In this document: positions 1 to 13,900 of the stretch, piece by piece
Layout: the number at the start of each line of letters is the position of its first letter
Numbering within the stretch: position 1 is the stretch's first letter
NCBI RefSeq assembly: GCF_032854445.1
Contig: NC_088307.1
Coordinates: forward strand, 17,486,001 to 17,550,000
Source of the DNA: Liolophura sinensis
Lineage: Eukaryota; Mollusca; Polyplacophora; Chitonida; Chitonidae
DNA length: 64,000 bases
Direction: 5' to 3'
Made by a program: the position numbers and the translations under genes
Notes under the pieces: model-generated
Databases searched by the model: none
What the model was told of the DNA's origin: nothing
The model's input: the letters and a program-made list of their open reading frames with translations, nothing else

Positions 1-1426
1 CACCATCTGTACCCAACAAATCTGGGAGGTGGAATAAAACAAGCAGACTCCATGGAAAAACCAACACCATCTGTACCCAACAAATCTGGGAGGTGGAATA
101 AAACAAGTAGACTCCATGGAAAAACCACCATCTGTACCCAACAAATCTGATAGGTGGAATAAAACAAGTAGACTCCATGGAAAAACCAACACCATCTGTA
201 CCCAACAAATCTGGGAGGTGGAATAAAACAAGTAGACTCCCTGGAAAAACCAACACTGTCTGTACCCAACAAATCTGATAGGTGGAATAAAACAAGTAGA
301 CTCCATGGAAAAACCAACACCGTCTGTACCCAACAAATCTGGGAGGTGGAATAAAACAAGTAGACTCCATGGAAAAACCAACACCATCTGTACCCAATAT
401 ATCTGATAGGTGGAATAAAACAAGTAGACTCCATGGAAAAACCAACACCATCTGTACCCAACAAATCTGGGAGGTGGAATAAAACAAGTAGACTCCATGG
501 AAAAACCAACACCATCTGTACCCAACAAATATGATAGGTGGAATAAAACAAGTAGACTCCATGGAAAAACCAACACCATCTGTACCCAACAAATCTGATA
601 GGTGGAATAAAACAAGCAGACTCCCTGGAAAAACCAACACCATCTGTACCCAACAAATCTGGGAGGTGGAATAAAATGGGTAGACTCCATGGAAAAACCA
701 ACACTGTCTGTACCCAACAAATCTGGGAGGTGGAATAAAACAAGTAGACTCCCTGGAAAAACCAACACCATCTGTACCCAACAAATCTGGGAGGTGGAAT
801 AAAACAAGTAGACTCCATGGAAAAACCAACACCATCTGTACCCAACAAATCTGCCAGATGGAATAAAACAAGTAGACTCCATGGAAAAACCAACACCGTC
901 TGTAACCAACAAATCTGATAGGTGGAATAAAACAAGTAGACTCCCTGGAAAAACCAACACTGTCTGTACCCAACAAATCTGCCAGGTGGAATAAAACAAG
1001 TAGACTCCATGGAAAAACCAACACCATCTGTACCCAACAAATCTACGAGGTGGAATAAAACAAGTAGGCTCCCTGGAAAAACCATCACCGTCTGTACCCA
1101 ACAAATGTGGGAGGTGGAATAAAACAAGTAGACTCCCTGGAAAAACCAACACCATCTGTACCCAACAAATCTGGGAGGTGGAATAAAACAAGTAGACTCC
1201 CTGGAAAAACCAACATCGTCTGTACCCAACAAATCTGCCAGGTGGAATAAAACAAGTAGACTCCCTGGAAAAACCAACACCATCTGTACCCAACAAATCT
1301 GCCAGGTGGAATAAAACAAGTAGACTCCCTGGAAAAACCAACACCGTCTGTACCCAACAAATCTGATAGGTGGAATAAAACAAGTAGACTCCCTGGAAAA
1401 ACCAACAGCATCTGTACCCAACAAAT
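1..1426. repeat. minisatellite, 64-bp unit, about 22 copies
   Basis: Tandem copies of a 64-bp unit containing CACCATCTGTACCCAACAAA and ending ACTCCATGGAAAAA, with no spacers. Two variants (CTGGGAGG and CTGATAGG) alternate irregularly. The array runs off the left edge, in the intron after TSP1 domain 5. The short minus-strand open frame inside it is a by-product. Confidence 0.97.
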
Positions 1427-1746
1427 GAAGGATCTGAACTGGCAAACTCAATGTGTTTACAGTGATAGTCTAAGAAAATTATCTAAATTTGATTCAGATA
1501 CACATGTTTAAATTTATAATATTATGTATATAAAACACTGTGGGCAACACAAAAAAATGTGAAAAAAAAGAAGAAAAAAAATCAAACAAACAGTTTTATA
1601 ATTTATTGTATAAATCACTCCACATATGCATATATGTGAACAGTTATAAAGATCAATTTACCCATCCTACAACTGCTCTCTTCTTTCTTTATTCCAGGAA
1701 GGATTGGAAATCTTACAAAGTTACAAATTTGTTCAATCCTACTTAC

Positions 1747-1917
1747 TTGGGCATGGTTGTACATTACATGTCTGTACTCCCTCACTGGGCCCCACACAGG
1801 CCCGTCCACCGTGAGTTGGAGGGGGGTTAGTACACGTCCTGAATCGTTTCCTCTGCCCCCCACCACATGTAGTGGTACAATCTCCCCATACATTCCAAGG
1901 TGACCAATTTCCATTCA
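1747..1917 (-). CDS. TSP1 domain 5
   Basis: 171 bp, phase 1–1, beginning VNGNWSPWNVWGDCTTTCG. RFRTCTNPPPTHGG follows, then VQTCNVQPCP. The donor GTAAGTAGG shows the gene continues below this point. No later TSP1, G2F or EGF exon fits in 1–1746, which is mostly minisatellite. Confidence 0.93.
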
Positions 1918-4900
1918 CTGAAACAGAAAAGGCAAAAATAACACAATTAAAAATGCCTTCATTTATCTGGAGGAAATTTTATGAAGACAAATTTTCACTC
2001 CATTGAACAAATGGTCAACAAAAGCATGGTGCTTTGCTTACTTGAATTACCTTCTGTTCACTTATACATAATTCATTTATTTGGATTTATCCACTAATCC
2101 TACAATTATGACAAGGTTAATCCAAACAGAGAGTAGTTAAGCTGATACATTTGCTGCCTCTCTCAGCAAGCATGTTGTTGGAGAGGTTATCTCCCTTTAG
2201 TCTGCCTCTGTTTGGCTGGAGGCCTAACCTATTAAAAAAAAACTCATGTTCCAGTGAGAGCTACAAATTATTGTTGGGACATTACAATGTATCAGTATTC
2301 TGAACTGTTGGTTTATGTGTTTACTGCACATTTTGCAGTGATATTATCAAAAGAGACAAATGTTTCTAAAAACCATCTGAAAAAAAAAATGAAACCATTT
2401 TACAGGAGATACGGATAGCACGTGTACTCTAGGTTAGTCACCTTTCAAGCCACACCACATTACCAACATTTTTAAACCAGGCTTCGGTCTTATTTCCAGT
2501 AGGAAAAAGGGAATATTCAAAATTAAACCAAGAAAATGATGTTTTCAAAACTACCGAAAGACTAAAATTCTGGTTTATAGGTGGAGCGCCCATTTTGCTC
2601 ACCGGGCCAACATGACTGAGCTCTAGGTTAATCACCTTTTATGAGGGATGATGTCCTATTCTATTCACTCTAGGTGCCCCAAGGGTACCACGAGTATCAT
2701 GTATATGTACTAAAAAAATATAACTAGACATGAAAACTCTTTACCTAGAAACTATACTTCAGACACAGGTGTGGCGAGACACCCGTATTGACACTTACCT
2801 GGACACTGTTCTACATTACAGAAGTCTGTCTGTTCTCCCTGTCCAGGACAGAATGTGCCCCCAAACTGTGGGGCAGGGGAATCACATTTCCTGCTCCGTA
2901 GGTGGGTGCCTCCCCCACAGGAGAGGGTACAGGACGACCACTGGCTCCACTTCCCCCAATTACCGTCCACTGTCAGGGATTACACGCAAAGTGCAGTTAA
3001 AATCAGTACAAAAAAGAATTTGTTAAATATGCTTGTATTATAATTATAAACTGTATGCATCTACGCTATCAGTTTACACACAGCCACCACGTACATGTAT
3101 TTGTAAAAAATGGCTTTCAAAAAAGGGTATTAAAGCACATATGAGCAAACTGATAATCTCAATTCTTTTCAGGTGCTTTCAACGCTGCCCTTCCATGGAT
3201 GGTAAATAAGTTGAACAACTTAGCCCAGGGATATTCATCATACTACGATCAGAATTTCCTTAAACTCTCATCTGAATTAAGACAAAATAAAATAAATAAA
3301 CAACCCAATTGATTTCAATACATGTTCATGTCCTGCCAGGACGTCATAGTTCCATCCGCCAAACAAAACAAATATACAATTTAACCCAAAAAACAAGATG
3401 CTTACCCCCGCATTCCTTAACAACACATCGCTGTCTCTGCGTGCCTCGCCCTCGACACTTACGTCCTCCAAATTGTGGGCGTGGGCTGTCACATGACCTG
3501 TGCTTGACCTGTTTACCTGACCCACAAGTCACACTACAAGGCTCCCACTGTCCCCAGCCTCCCCAGTTACCATCGACTACAACCGACAACAGCAAGTTCA
3601 TCAGGATACGGTTTGTGTAAAAAAAAAAAGTCATTTTTCAACATGTGACTTGTCAAAAATCTTGGGCAACATTTAGTGCCATTAATTTACAAATCATCAG
3701 CCTCTGTCATGTTCCTCAAGTTCACAACTCCATCATTCGTCTACTCTAAATACCTTTTTATAATTTTTTTTTTCTAGACGCCTTACAGTGAAGGTAATCA
3801 AAAATAGTTGGCTAATAGTTCTGAAAGTTTACACAGTATGCTATACTATACCATGCTTTTGTTTAAACCTCCAGCGATAAAATTTTATTTATTTGATTGG
3901 TGTTTTATGCCATACTCAAGAATATTTCACTTAAACGACAGCGGAAAGCATTATGGTGGGAGGAAACCGGGCACAGCCCGGGGGGAAACCCACGACCATC
4001 CGCAGGTTGCTGGCAGACCTTCCCACTTATGGCCATTACGCTGCGCTAGCGTGCTAACTGACTGAGCCACGGAGGCCCCCTCCAGCGATAAAACAGCTTA
4101 AACTTAAAACTCCCCTACTGATCAGAAACACATAAATCAGATTATGCCTGATAACAAATATATAAAATATAAAAATTACGTTGTTGGACCCACTTTCACA
4201 AAACTTTGTGAGCCACTTTTTCAGAAATTCCATATAAATTCTGTCCCCTTATCATACTATAACCTATAGGCCAAATGTTCTATATCCAAAAACAAAAATT
4301 ATATCAGGGAACAAAAGACATAGACTTACTGGGACAGCGCTTAACATTGCATGCCACCGTCTCAGCACTGTCTCCCTCACAGGGGGCGCCACCAAACTGT
4401 GGAAGGGGGTTGTCACAGAGACGTCTTCGAACACGCTCACCAGCCCCACACGACATACTGCACTCGTCCCAGGGTAGCCAATTACCCCACTCACCGTCGA
4501 CTAAAAAGACCACAAATCAGCGTTCTACTTGTATCTTAGGACTGGGACATGTACAATGCTGCAGTACCACGGAATATATTTCATTTATTTTTCTAGTCAT
4601 TAATTTTATGAATGCTTAGAGCAAAACGCCTTCAATTCTCCAGATACTGTACCTGGCATACCTGCTGACACAAAAGTCCCAGCCAAACCATTCAGCACAT
4701 AAATCTGGAGCCTCATTTGGTTAAGGGCCTACTTTTAGTAAGAACAATGCTCTTAGCTGACTCATCTGTACCGTAACTAAGCTTCTAAGATACATTTAAG
4801 ATAATAAGAAATCATGCTAACTTTAAACATCTGAAAGAAAGGAACACATCGACAGAAGTCTGAAAACTGTTCCTTGCTTCAACAACACCTTTTCAGAGTA

Positions 4901-7900
4901 CGATCTAAAGCATACTGTATGTTGTATTTTATCTGGACTGTATTTCTAGGGATGAGTGAAATGGAAAGGTGCCGCTAGAACTCCCTGTTTTCAGTATTAT
5001 TAAATAACATGGGACAGGAAAAGATAAAAACTAGGGAACTGGAACAAAAAAAAAAAGGCCACCTGCTTCCACATTTCTATTAACCCACTGGCAAGAGTGG
5101 AGTATGGCCCTCTTTTACACCATACCTGGGCACTCTGCTGTGACACAAGTCTTGGACTCCTCTGGTGCCCCAATACAAGATCGGCCCCCGTTGGAGGGTT
5201 CTGGGTTATCACAGCTCCTGGTCCTAAGCTGGAGTCCCTGCCCACAGGACTGGCTACACGTCCCCCAGTCCGTCCAGCCTGACCACATCCCATGTACTGT
5301 AAACACACAGAACATGCACACAACCACAGTGAGGTTACACAACAGACACACTGCTCTCTGTAATATTCTGTAGCAGGGAGGTACATAAATGTCATGTAAC
5401 TAAGGGCTGGAGGGAATTTCCCTTTAGGTCAAGTGGTTGTAGCATGGACTCGAAATCCAAAGATCAAATCCTCAACTGGTAAAAAATATGGTTATAAGCA
5501 CTGAAATTTGGAATCTTATTCAAAGTGAAATTGAATTTGGATTTTTGTTACAATTCCTCTTGATATGTTTTCTTACAGAAACCTCTTATTTCGTCAGAAA
5601 AACGAATGCCACATCATTAGAAATCAGACACAATGTGTCAATAACAAAACTTAAAGCCCTGGATTTAACTCTATACAGTCACCTGGACAGCCTGAAGTTT
5701 TCCATGTTGGAGGTTTAAACTTTGTAGGTGGAGAGGAACTCATATTACAAATAAGTCTTGTAATAAATTACACAGATTTGTAATAAAAACAGTACATGTG
5801 AGTCACAGTGACTGTGACGGTGACAAACTGACTCTCAATCAGCACTACAGTGTACGCTATACAAAATCCTTCGTTAACACTGCCTCAAAAATAAGGGTTC
5901 GGGTAGTAAATACAGATAGCAGTTTTAAGTATGCATCAGTACACATCCATAGGCAAAGTAAGGGTAGATAACTGAGTAACAGAGTAATAGAGGATGTGAA
6001 TTAGTGTATGTTTTAGGCATAAAACTAGACTTAAGTCCATTTTAAGTTTCAGGTGTCAGGTGCAAAGATTCACTTAAAACACACAAAATGTGCAGATTTG
6101 TGTCTGGCTTTTGAGAGTTGAAATGCTTTAACATTCCCTACCCTTAGGTTCCCATACTCTAAGGGCTGCTTGTCTCATGCATATTCAAAACTGCTATTTG
6201 GTTTATAACAATGAAATCCGATACAGCTAGACAATGTGAAATGAGCCATAAATTCTCACCTACAACAGTAAGTGTAGCCTCAATCAGCATGCGCCCAATG
6301 TTGTTACTGGCCAGGCATCGGAACAGTCCCGAATCTGACGGCTGAGTCGCCACAATCCTAAAAAATGACATTGGTAATTATACCCAAAGAGATTAAGTCA
6401 TACACTTTGTGATGTACAGCACTGTGTCTCACCTAATGTTTGATATGTAAAAAAAAATCTAAATAGAGCCCTTAAAATGACATTTTTATGCTTTTCTGAT
6501 AAGAAATTAATGAAACTTCAGAGAAACCGTCTTAAGTGGGCCCATACGGTGGATGAACCAATCAGACTCAAGCAAAATGTGTCACTCGAAAAACTTTAAA
6601 CTTTACACAAAATAGTAAATTGCATGCGCACAGGGATTGATTGATTTCACCCGTGTTTATATCGTGGTTAAGAATTTATCACTTATATGACCTCTGTCAA
6701 GTTTATGGGCGGTGGAAACCTGAATGCTCCTAGTGTGCTTTGTCAAGACAAGCTAAATTAAGTCTCAAAAGTGTTACGACATTCACAAGTTGTCTCTTCA
6801 TTTTTTCATGTTTCACATCACAGGTTTATACCTGTAGTTATTAAGATGACCTTATATCAATAAAAGAATCCAGGTTTGTGTACGATGATAAGCTTATGTA
6901 CCCTCATTGATCATTGTTTGAGCACACCTCTTTTATCATTGCTTGGGCACACCTCATAAGCCAGTGCTTGGGCACATCTCATTAGTCAATGCTTGGGCAC
7001 ACCTCATTAGTCAATGCTTGGGCACACCTCATTAATCATTGCTTGGGCACACCTCATTAATCATTGTTTGGGCACACCTCGTTGATCATTGCTTGGGCAC
7101 ACCTCAATGACCATTATCAGGACACAACTCTTTGATCATTGCTTGGACACACCAAGTTTATGGAGCCAAGTTTACAGAAAAGTGTGTGTGATGTTGACAG
7201 ATTTGTGTTTGTGTGTGATGTTGACAGATTTGTGCGGGATATTGATAGATTTGTGTTTGTGTGTGATGTTGACAGATTTGTATTTGTGTGTGATGTTGAC
7301 AGATTTGTGCATGATGTTGACAGATTTGTGTCTGTGTGGACTGACCTAAGGGAGTTGTTGGGGAGGATAGTGACCCTATCCGCCGTCTCCAGGACAACAT
7401 TCACCTTCCTCCACTCTATCTCAGGCTCAGGCTCTCCTTCTGCCACACAGTCAAACGTCACCATGTCACCCAGGGACACACGCTGGTTCTTAGGCTCTAT
7501 TTTAAACTGGGGAGGACCTGAAATGGACAGAGAGTCATACACCCAAATCAGACGTCCAACCACCCAATAGCATACATGAACATTGTCCAACCACCCAATA
7601 GCATACATGAACATTGTCCAACCACCCAATAGCATACATGAACATTGTCCAACCACCCAATAGCATACATGTACATTGTCCAACCACCCAATGGCATACA
7701 TGTACATTGTCCAACCACCCAATAGCATACATGTACATTGTCCAACCACCCAATAGCATACATGTACATTGTCCAACCACCCAATAGCATACATGTACAT
7801 TGTCCAACCACCCAATAGCATACATGTACATTGTCCAACCACCCAACAGCATACATGTACATTGTCCAACCACCCAATAGCATACATGTACATTGTACCT

Positions 7901-10900
7901 ATGCAATCGTTTGGTTAATTATACTTGATTCCTTGTTTCTTGTTCCACTATTTTAGAAACTTGGTACAGGTGGTAGAGCAATTTTCATTATCATTGTTTT
8001 TATAATACTTTCACAATTTGTGACAATATCTGGCAAAAAAAAAAAAAAGTTCCGATGCGGGTGGTAAAAAGGACATGTGATGGAAAACAAGGAATGGAGT
8101 GTGAAAGGCCTCAAGTTATATGTTTATACATATATGGAATATCTCTTAAACAATTACACGCCTTTTGAGGATATCAGTTTAATACTTACTTAGGCCATTT
8201 GGCCTTTTATTAGGATAAAAAAATAAATAATAAAAAAAAGATAAACAACTACAGTATCTTCATTATTTGGACATATCCAGGGTTTACAATCAATCTTTGG
8301 GAATTTTATCTGGGCACACCTCTTTGATCATTGTTTGGGCAAACCTCATTCATCATTGTTTGGGCACACCTCTTTGATCAATGCTTGTGCACACCTCCTT
8401 CATCATTGTTTGTGCATCAAAAATCATTGCTTGGGCACACCTCATTAATCACTGCTTGGGTGCACCTCATCGATCATTATCAGGATACATCTCTTTGATC
8501 ATTGTTTGGGCATACCTCATTGATCATTGATTGGGCACACCTCATTAATCATTGCCTGGGCGCATTTCATTGATCATTATCAGGGCACATCTGTTTGATC
8601 ATTATTTAAGCCAATTCAGTCAACAAAAATATGCAAATCTGTTGTGACAACATGACTGAAGAGTGAACAAAGAAATGACGCATGGTAATTCCCGGGGATG
8701 GCGGTGGCAGAGGGCAATTGGTTGGGGGGTGCGTCTTGAGGCAGGAACTCACAGTACTTACTTCTGACTGTCAACATGGCTGTACCCTCTGAGGTGCCTG
8801 CATCGTTTGAGGCCACACACTTGTACTCCCCAGCATCTGAACTCTGTCCAACAAACACATCTATTTAGAAATGGAAAATATTCCATTTAACAGCTAAACC
8901 TTGGAATCTGAAATATATCAGACCATGTGACAAATGAAACTTAAAATACTCGGTTCTTGCAACTTGGGTTTTCTTAACCTGGGAAACTAAAAATCCGCAA
9001 CCTGCGGATGGCTGTGGGTTTCCCCCGAGCTCTGCCCAGTTTCTACCCACCATAATGGTGGCCACTCTCGTATAAGTGAAATATACTTGAGTACGGCATA
9101 AAACACCAATCAAATACATAAATAAATAAATATACACTCAGCCAACAAAGGTAGTTGATCTTCCCTGAGGCCCTCTCACTCACTCATTCACAAAAACAGT
9201 TTCATGTTCAAGTATGGCTATACACAAGCAGTTTATACACTCTATGAACAGTTTAAGGGCACTAGATTTAATTACAAAATTAATAAATTTAAGCAGAAAA
9301 AAGGGAACATACAAAAATCTATTTAAATATCATTTTGTGCCTGATATTGTTTTATTAAACAATGATTTTTTCACTGAAATAAATACAAATACTTGGACTG
9401 TATACCAGTGGGTGTTATGGACAAGGGGCCACTTTTCACAAGCCTTCGTATGTCATATTTTTCATAACATGTTGTCTAAGTTAGAATGCGATAAGGCCAC
9501 AAGAAAAGTTACAAAAAATTCATGTACGAAGTTTAGTGAAAGTGGCCCCATACTGATAATGTATATTGCCAATAATATCGCACAATCTTTTCTTCTTTCA
9601 AATAGTATTTAATTGTCTTTTCTATTGATGTTTTCTACATTTTTATGCTGTTGTTTCCCTTTAAACTGCTTCTGTCTCTAAATCTTGAATTTGAATGATG
9701 CAAAGGGCTTAACCCAATACCCTAATTCCTCAACCATTTCGAAGAGAGCAATTTCAGTGCAGTTTTACAATGTTTTTAATCTGATGTCTGAAACAAAACT
9801 ACACTGGTTGGATAGGTCAGTTTTAGGGCTTCACAAAAAGTACAATTTTATCAGTCTGCAAAGAATACCTTCAGAATATGCTTGAATAAACGCCTTGCAA
9901 ACATGCGAAAAGGTTGAAGAATTACAGTGCCTTTCCTAAAATTCCTGGTCACAAATATACTTAACACTTCTGGCTCCAATCTGAGACTAAACTGCATCTT
10001 TCAATAATATAAGTCTACATTTATCAACTTAGGAACAAAAATGTATGACAATATCACATTATAACGGCCTTAAGGCATAATCATTTATTCAATATCCTGC
10101 TTAAACCAACCCTGCTTAAACCAACCCTGATGACAATCACAAGTAGTTAGTACACTTTAGGTACATACTGTGGACTGATAAATAACAAGCGATCCGTTGG
10201 AGAGCTGTTGAATGCGCTCGGACAGTTGAAGGGGACGACCATTCTTCGTCCAGAAAATTTTGGGTGCAGGGTCGCCACCTACAGAGCAGGAGAGGACAAC
10301 TCTTTCTGCGACTGTCACAGCCCGATTTCCCTGCGGTATCACATTGGGTGGAACTAGAATGTGACAAAATAAGAATAAACTTTAAGAAACACCAACTGAA
10401 AATGTGTGGTTATATTTATTTCACTATTTCATAATTATTTCATGCCCCCATAAATCTGCATCCACATAATATTTACACCATATTTAAATGGAAAGTGTTC
10501 ACCTGGACGAAAATGATGAAATAAATCACATTCTTAAATCCTTGTCATTTTTAGCACATTTATCACATTCTTAAACCCTTGTCAGTTTTAGTACAGATGT
10601 TATTGAATGCCAGTTAAACTTTCACACAAAATAGAAAATTTCTTTAGGGTAGAAACTTCGTATGATCATGAATTATTATAGAGAAAGGCTAAATTCTGAC
10701 ATTTTCACCACCCGTTACTCAGTACTCAAAATGCTGCATGTATGTATTTTATTTTATTTAGCCAATACATGTATACGGGACCATTTTTAGTCAATACATG
10801 TATCCAGGACCATTTTTAGCCAATACATATATCCAGGAACATTTTACCTTTTTTAGCCAATACATGTATCCAGGAACATTTTTAGCCAATACATGTATCC

Positions 10901-13900
10901 AGGAACATTTTCAGCCAATACATGTATCCACGAACATTTTTAGCCAATACATGTATCCACGAACATTTTTAGCCAATACATGTATCCACGAACATTTTTA
11001 GCCAATACAGGTATCCATGAACATTTTTAGCCAATACATGTGTACAGGAACATTTTATCTTTTTTAGTCAATACATGTATCCATGAACATTTTTAGCCAA
11101 TACATGTATCCACGAACATTTTTAGCCAATACATGTACACAGGAACATTTTTAGCCAATACAGGTATCCATGAACATTTTTAGCCAATACATGTGTACAG
11201 GAACATTTTTAGCGAATATATGTATCCAGGAACATTTTCAGCCAATACATGTATCCACGAACATTTTTAGCCAATACATGTATCCAGGAACATTTATCCA
11301 GGAACATTTTTAGCCAATACATGTATCCAGGAACATTTTAGCCAATACATGTATCCAGGAACATTTTTAGCCAATACATGTATCCAGGAACATTTTCAGC
11401 CAATACATGTTTCCACGAACATTTTTAGCCAATACATGTATCCAGGAACATTTTTGGCTGATGACGATTTTCATACTTTTATCAAAGCTGTCTAAAAAAA
11501 CCATAAGAACGAATTCCTAAAATGCCATCTTCTAAAACCAAGATTCTACAGGCTTTATGCCAACCTGATTTATATTTATGGCTGACTGATCACAGGTCCT
11601 GTCAGAGATTCTCACCTTTGACGAGCACTGTGTTACTGGTCTGCTCTAGCCCAGCTTGGTTCTCAGCGATACATGTGTACCTCCCAGCATCCTCTCTGTA
11701 GGCACTGCGCACGGTGTACTTGCTACGCCCGTTCACACTGGGCGGTGCTGTAGTATAACACAAATCAGGGTCAGGTACAAATGAAGTATAGAATTCAGGA
11801 TGTTACCAGAAAAAGATGAGGAGACAATTTCAAACATACAAACTGCATTTTAGACATAATGATTCCCAAATTACCAATGGGGATAAACAAATGCTGTTGC
11901 GTTGGTCTTATGTGCTTGTGAACGTGAAATAAGGACATGACTCAACTGGAGTCGTACTATGTCCACTCCATGAAAACTATTTAATCTTATAGTTGTAAGG
12001 CCATCAGCGACTGCGACCAACTCCTCACGAACAGTTGAGTCGCATTTCAAGTGTTCGTGCACGCAGCACATTACATGCAGCGCATTACACGCAGCGCATT
12101 ACATCCAGTGCATTACACACAGCGCATTACACCCAGAGCATTACACGCAGCGCATTACACGCAGCGCATTACAACAAGCCCATTTCACTTGTTGGCTGAA
12201 TTTGAGCCTTGTAATCTCATGATTTACCCCTGATCACATGCATTTGGTTGAATCTGCAGAAATTGTCTCTGTTTAACACAAGAAGGAATTATTATTTTTT
12301 TATTTATCCAATTGTTGCTTTAATTGTAGCACTATAATCAAGAACTTTTTACTTATATGACAGTGAGGGGATAAAACTTAGATAAAACTTTTTGCTGGTT
12401 ACTAGTGAACTGTCAACAGGTTTGATGAACAGATATGAACCCAATATTGTCAGTAAATCAAGTGGTCTAAAACTGCATTAAGGCCATTACTGCTGACTGT
12501 TTATTGTCACCAAGTCCCAACAAACGATGATAGCGGATGAAATGGGAAGGCAGCACATATTTTAATCTGTGAAGTGGGGCTCGTTTGAAGCAGGATCTCG
12601 AACCATTGTTACCTCAGATATGGGCTGCTGCACAACATTTACACTGTTACAATTTATGTATGTATGCTTGGGGATTAAAGGAGAAGAAAACTTAAAAACA
12701 TGACATTATGGGCTGAAAAGAGCACATTTTTTTCTATCTGGTGGTGCCTGCTGCATAATTTTGCGATTTTTCCTTGCCATACACGGAAAGTCTGAAAATG
12801 GCAAAGCTGGCATAAATCACTGAGTCCATCTCCTCCTCCATCTTTAACACCCTGTAATTTATGCTGAGGGTGTGTTTGCCTCTCAGCCAATGAGAGTCGT
12901 TAAAACTGCCGGCTTGTTCAAGTAAACTTGGAACCTACGTCCTACATTCCGGTTACCTGATCGTCAAGTGGAAAACAAACTGTACTGTTAAGTACCTTCT
13001 GGGAGGAAGAGTTCTACCCGAAATGTATGAACTGCACTTCTTTGGTTTCTGACAGAAATTCTCCTCCTAGCACAGAATACTTCAGGACTAGTTCTTAGGC
13101 AAAATGGAGTTGCCCACAGGGGATTTTGGCACTGACTTTATTTATAATTTATCGGCTAGAGGTACATATTTGAATTTTTTTATGGCATGCACCTGCAAGG
13201 AAATGCATACTCTTTTCAATGGTATTTGTTTGTAATTTAAGTTTTCTTCTCCTTTAACATCGCACTTAACAATTTTTTCTGGAATATACAATTGGGTGTG
13301 CGTACATATATTGTGTCTTCTTGTGCCAGGGCGAGTCAATGCCGTCAAAGTGCTGCATCCAATGAAGTATCATGACAAAGACACCAGACATGACACTGCA
13401 CCCAGTCACATTATGCTGACACCGTGCCAACCAGTCATGTTCCCTCTAACCTCTCAGCGCTGAGCACCAGTTGAGGCAGCAGTAAGTGCCATTATTAAGT
13501 CTTTGGTATGACGTGACCCAGGTTACAGTATGAGTTACAGTATGAGTTACAGTATGAGTTACAGTATGAGTTTCTACTGAACTGTTGTTTTGTCTTCTTA
13601 TTCTTGTGATGACCTGGGATGTTAGACGGCCCTAAAATGGCATCTGGGTCCACACTGCTGTCTGCCACTTCCCCATTAAAGACTCAATAACCATTTTTGA
13701 GAACAGTCGAGGATTGATACGAACTTACAGGGGGACATCTTCTCCATTACGCTGCCATCTGATGGACGGGACGGGGATGCCATGGGCCTCACAGTGAAGC
13801 ACCAGTCTACCTCCGGTGCTGACCTCTGTATCTCTGGGGACCACCTTGAAGACCGGGGGAACTGCAACATAACAACAACAACACAAGCTTTGTAATTAGC

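Noticed and set aside
3808-4065. Short open frames in SINE copies, here and at 15754–15969, 23750–23947, 46616–46903, 55239–55430 and 63088–63354
   Set aside because: They translate the SINE sequence and recur in each copy in whichever frame is open. SINEs do not encode protein.
7117-7906. A 258-codon minus-strand frame with cysteine- and tryptophan-rich repeats
   Set aside because: It joins the 31-bp array, the real Ig 25 exon 1 and the 27-bp array by chance. Only 7346–7517 is supported as coding.
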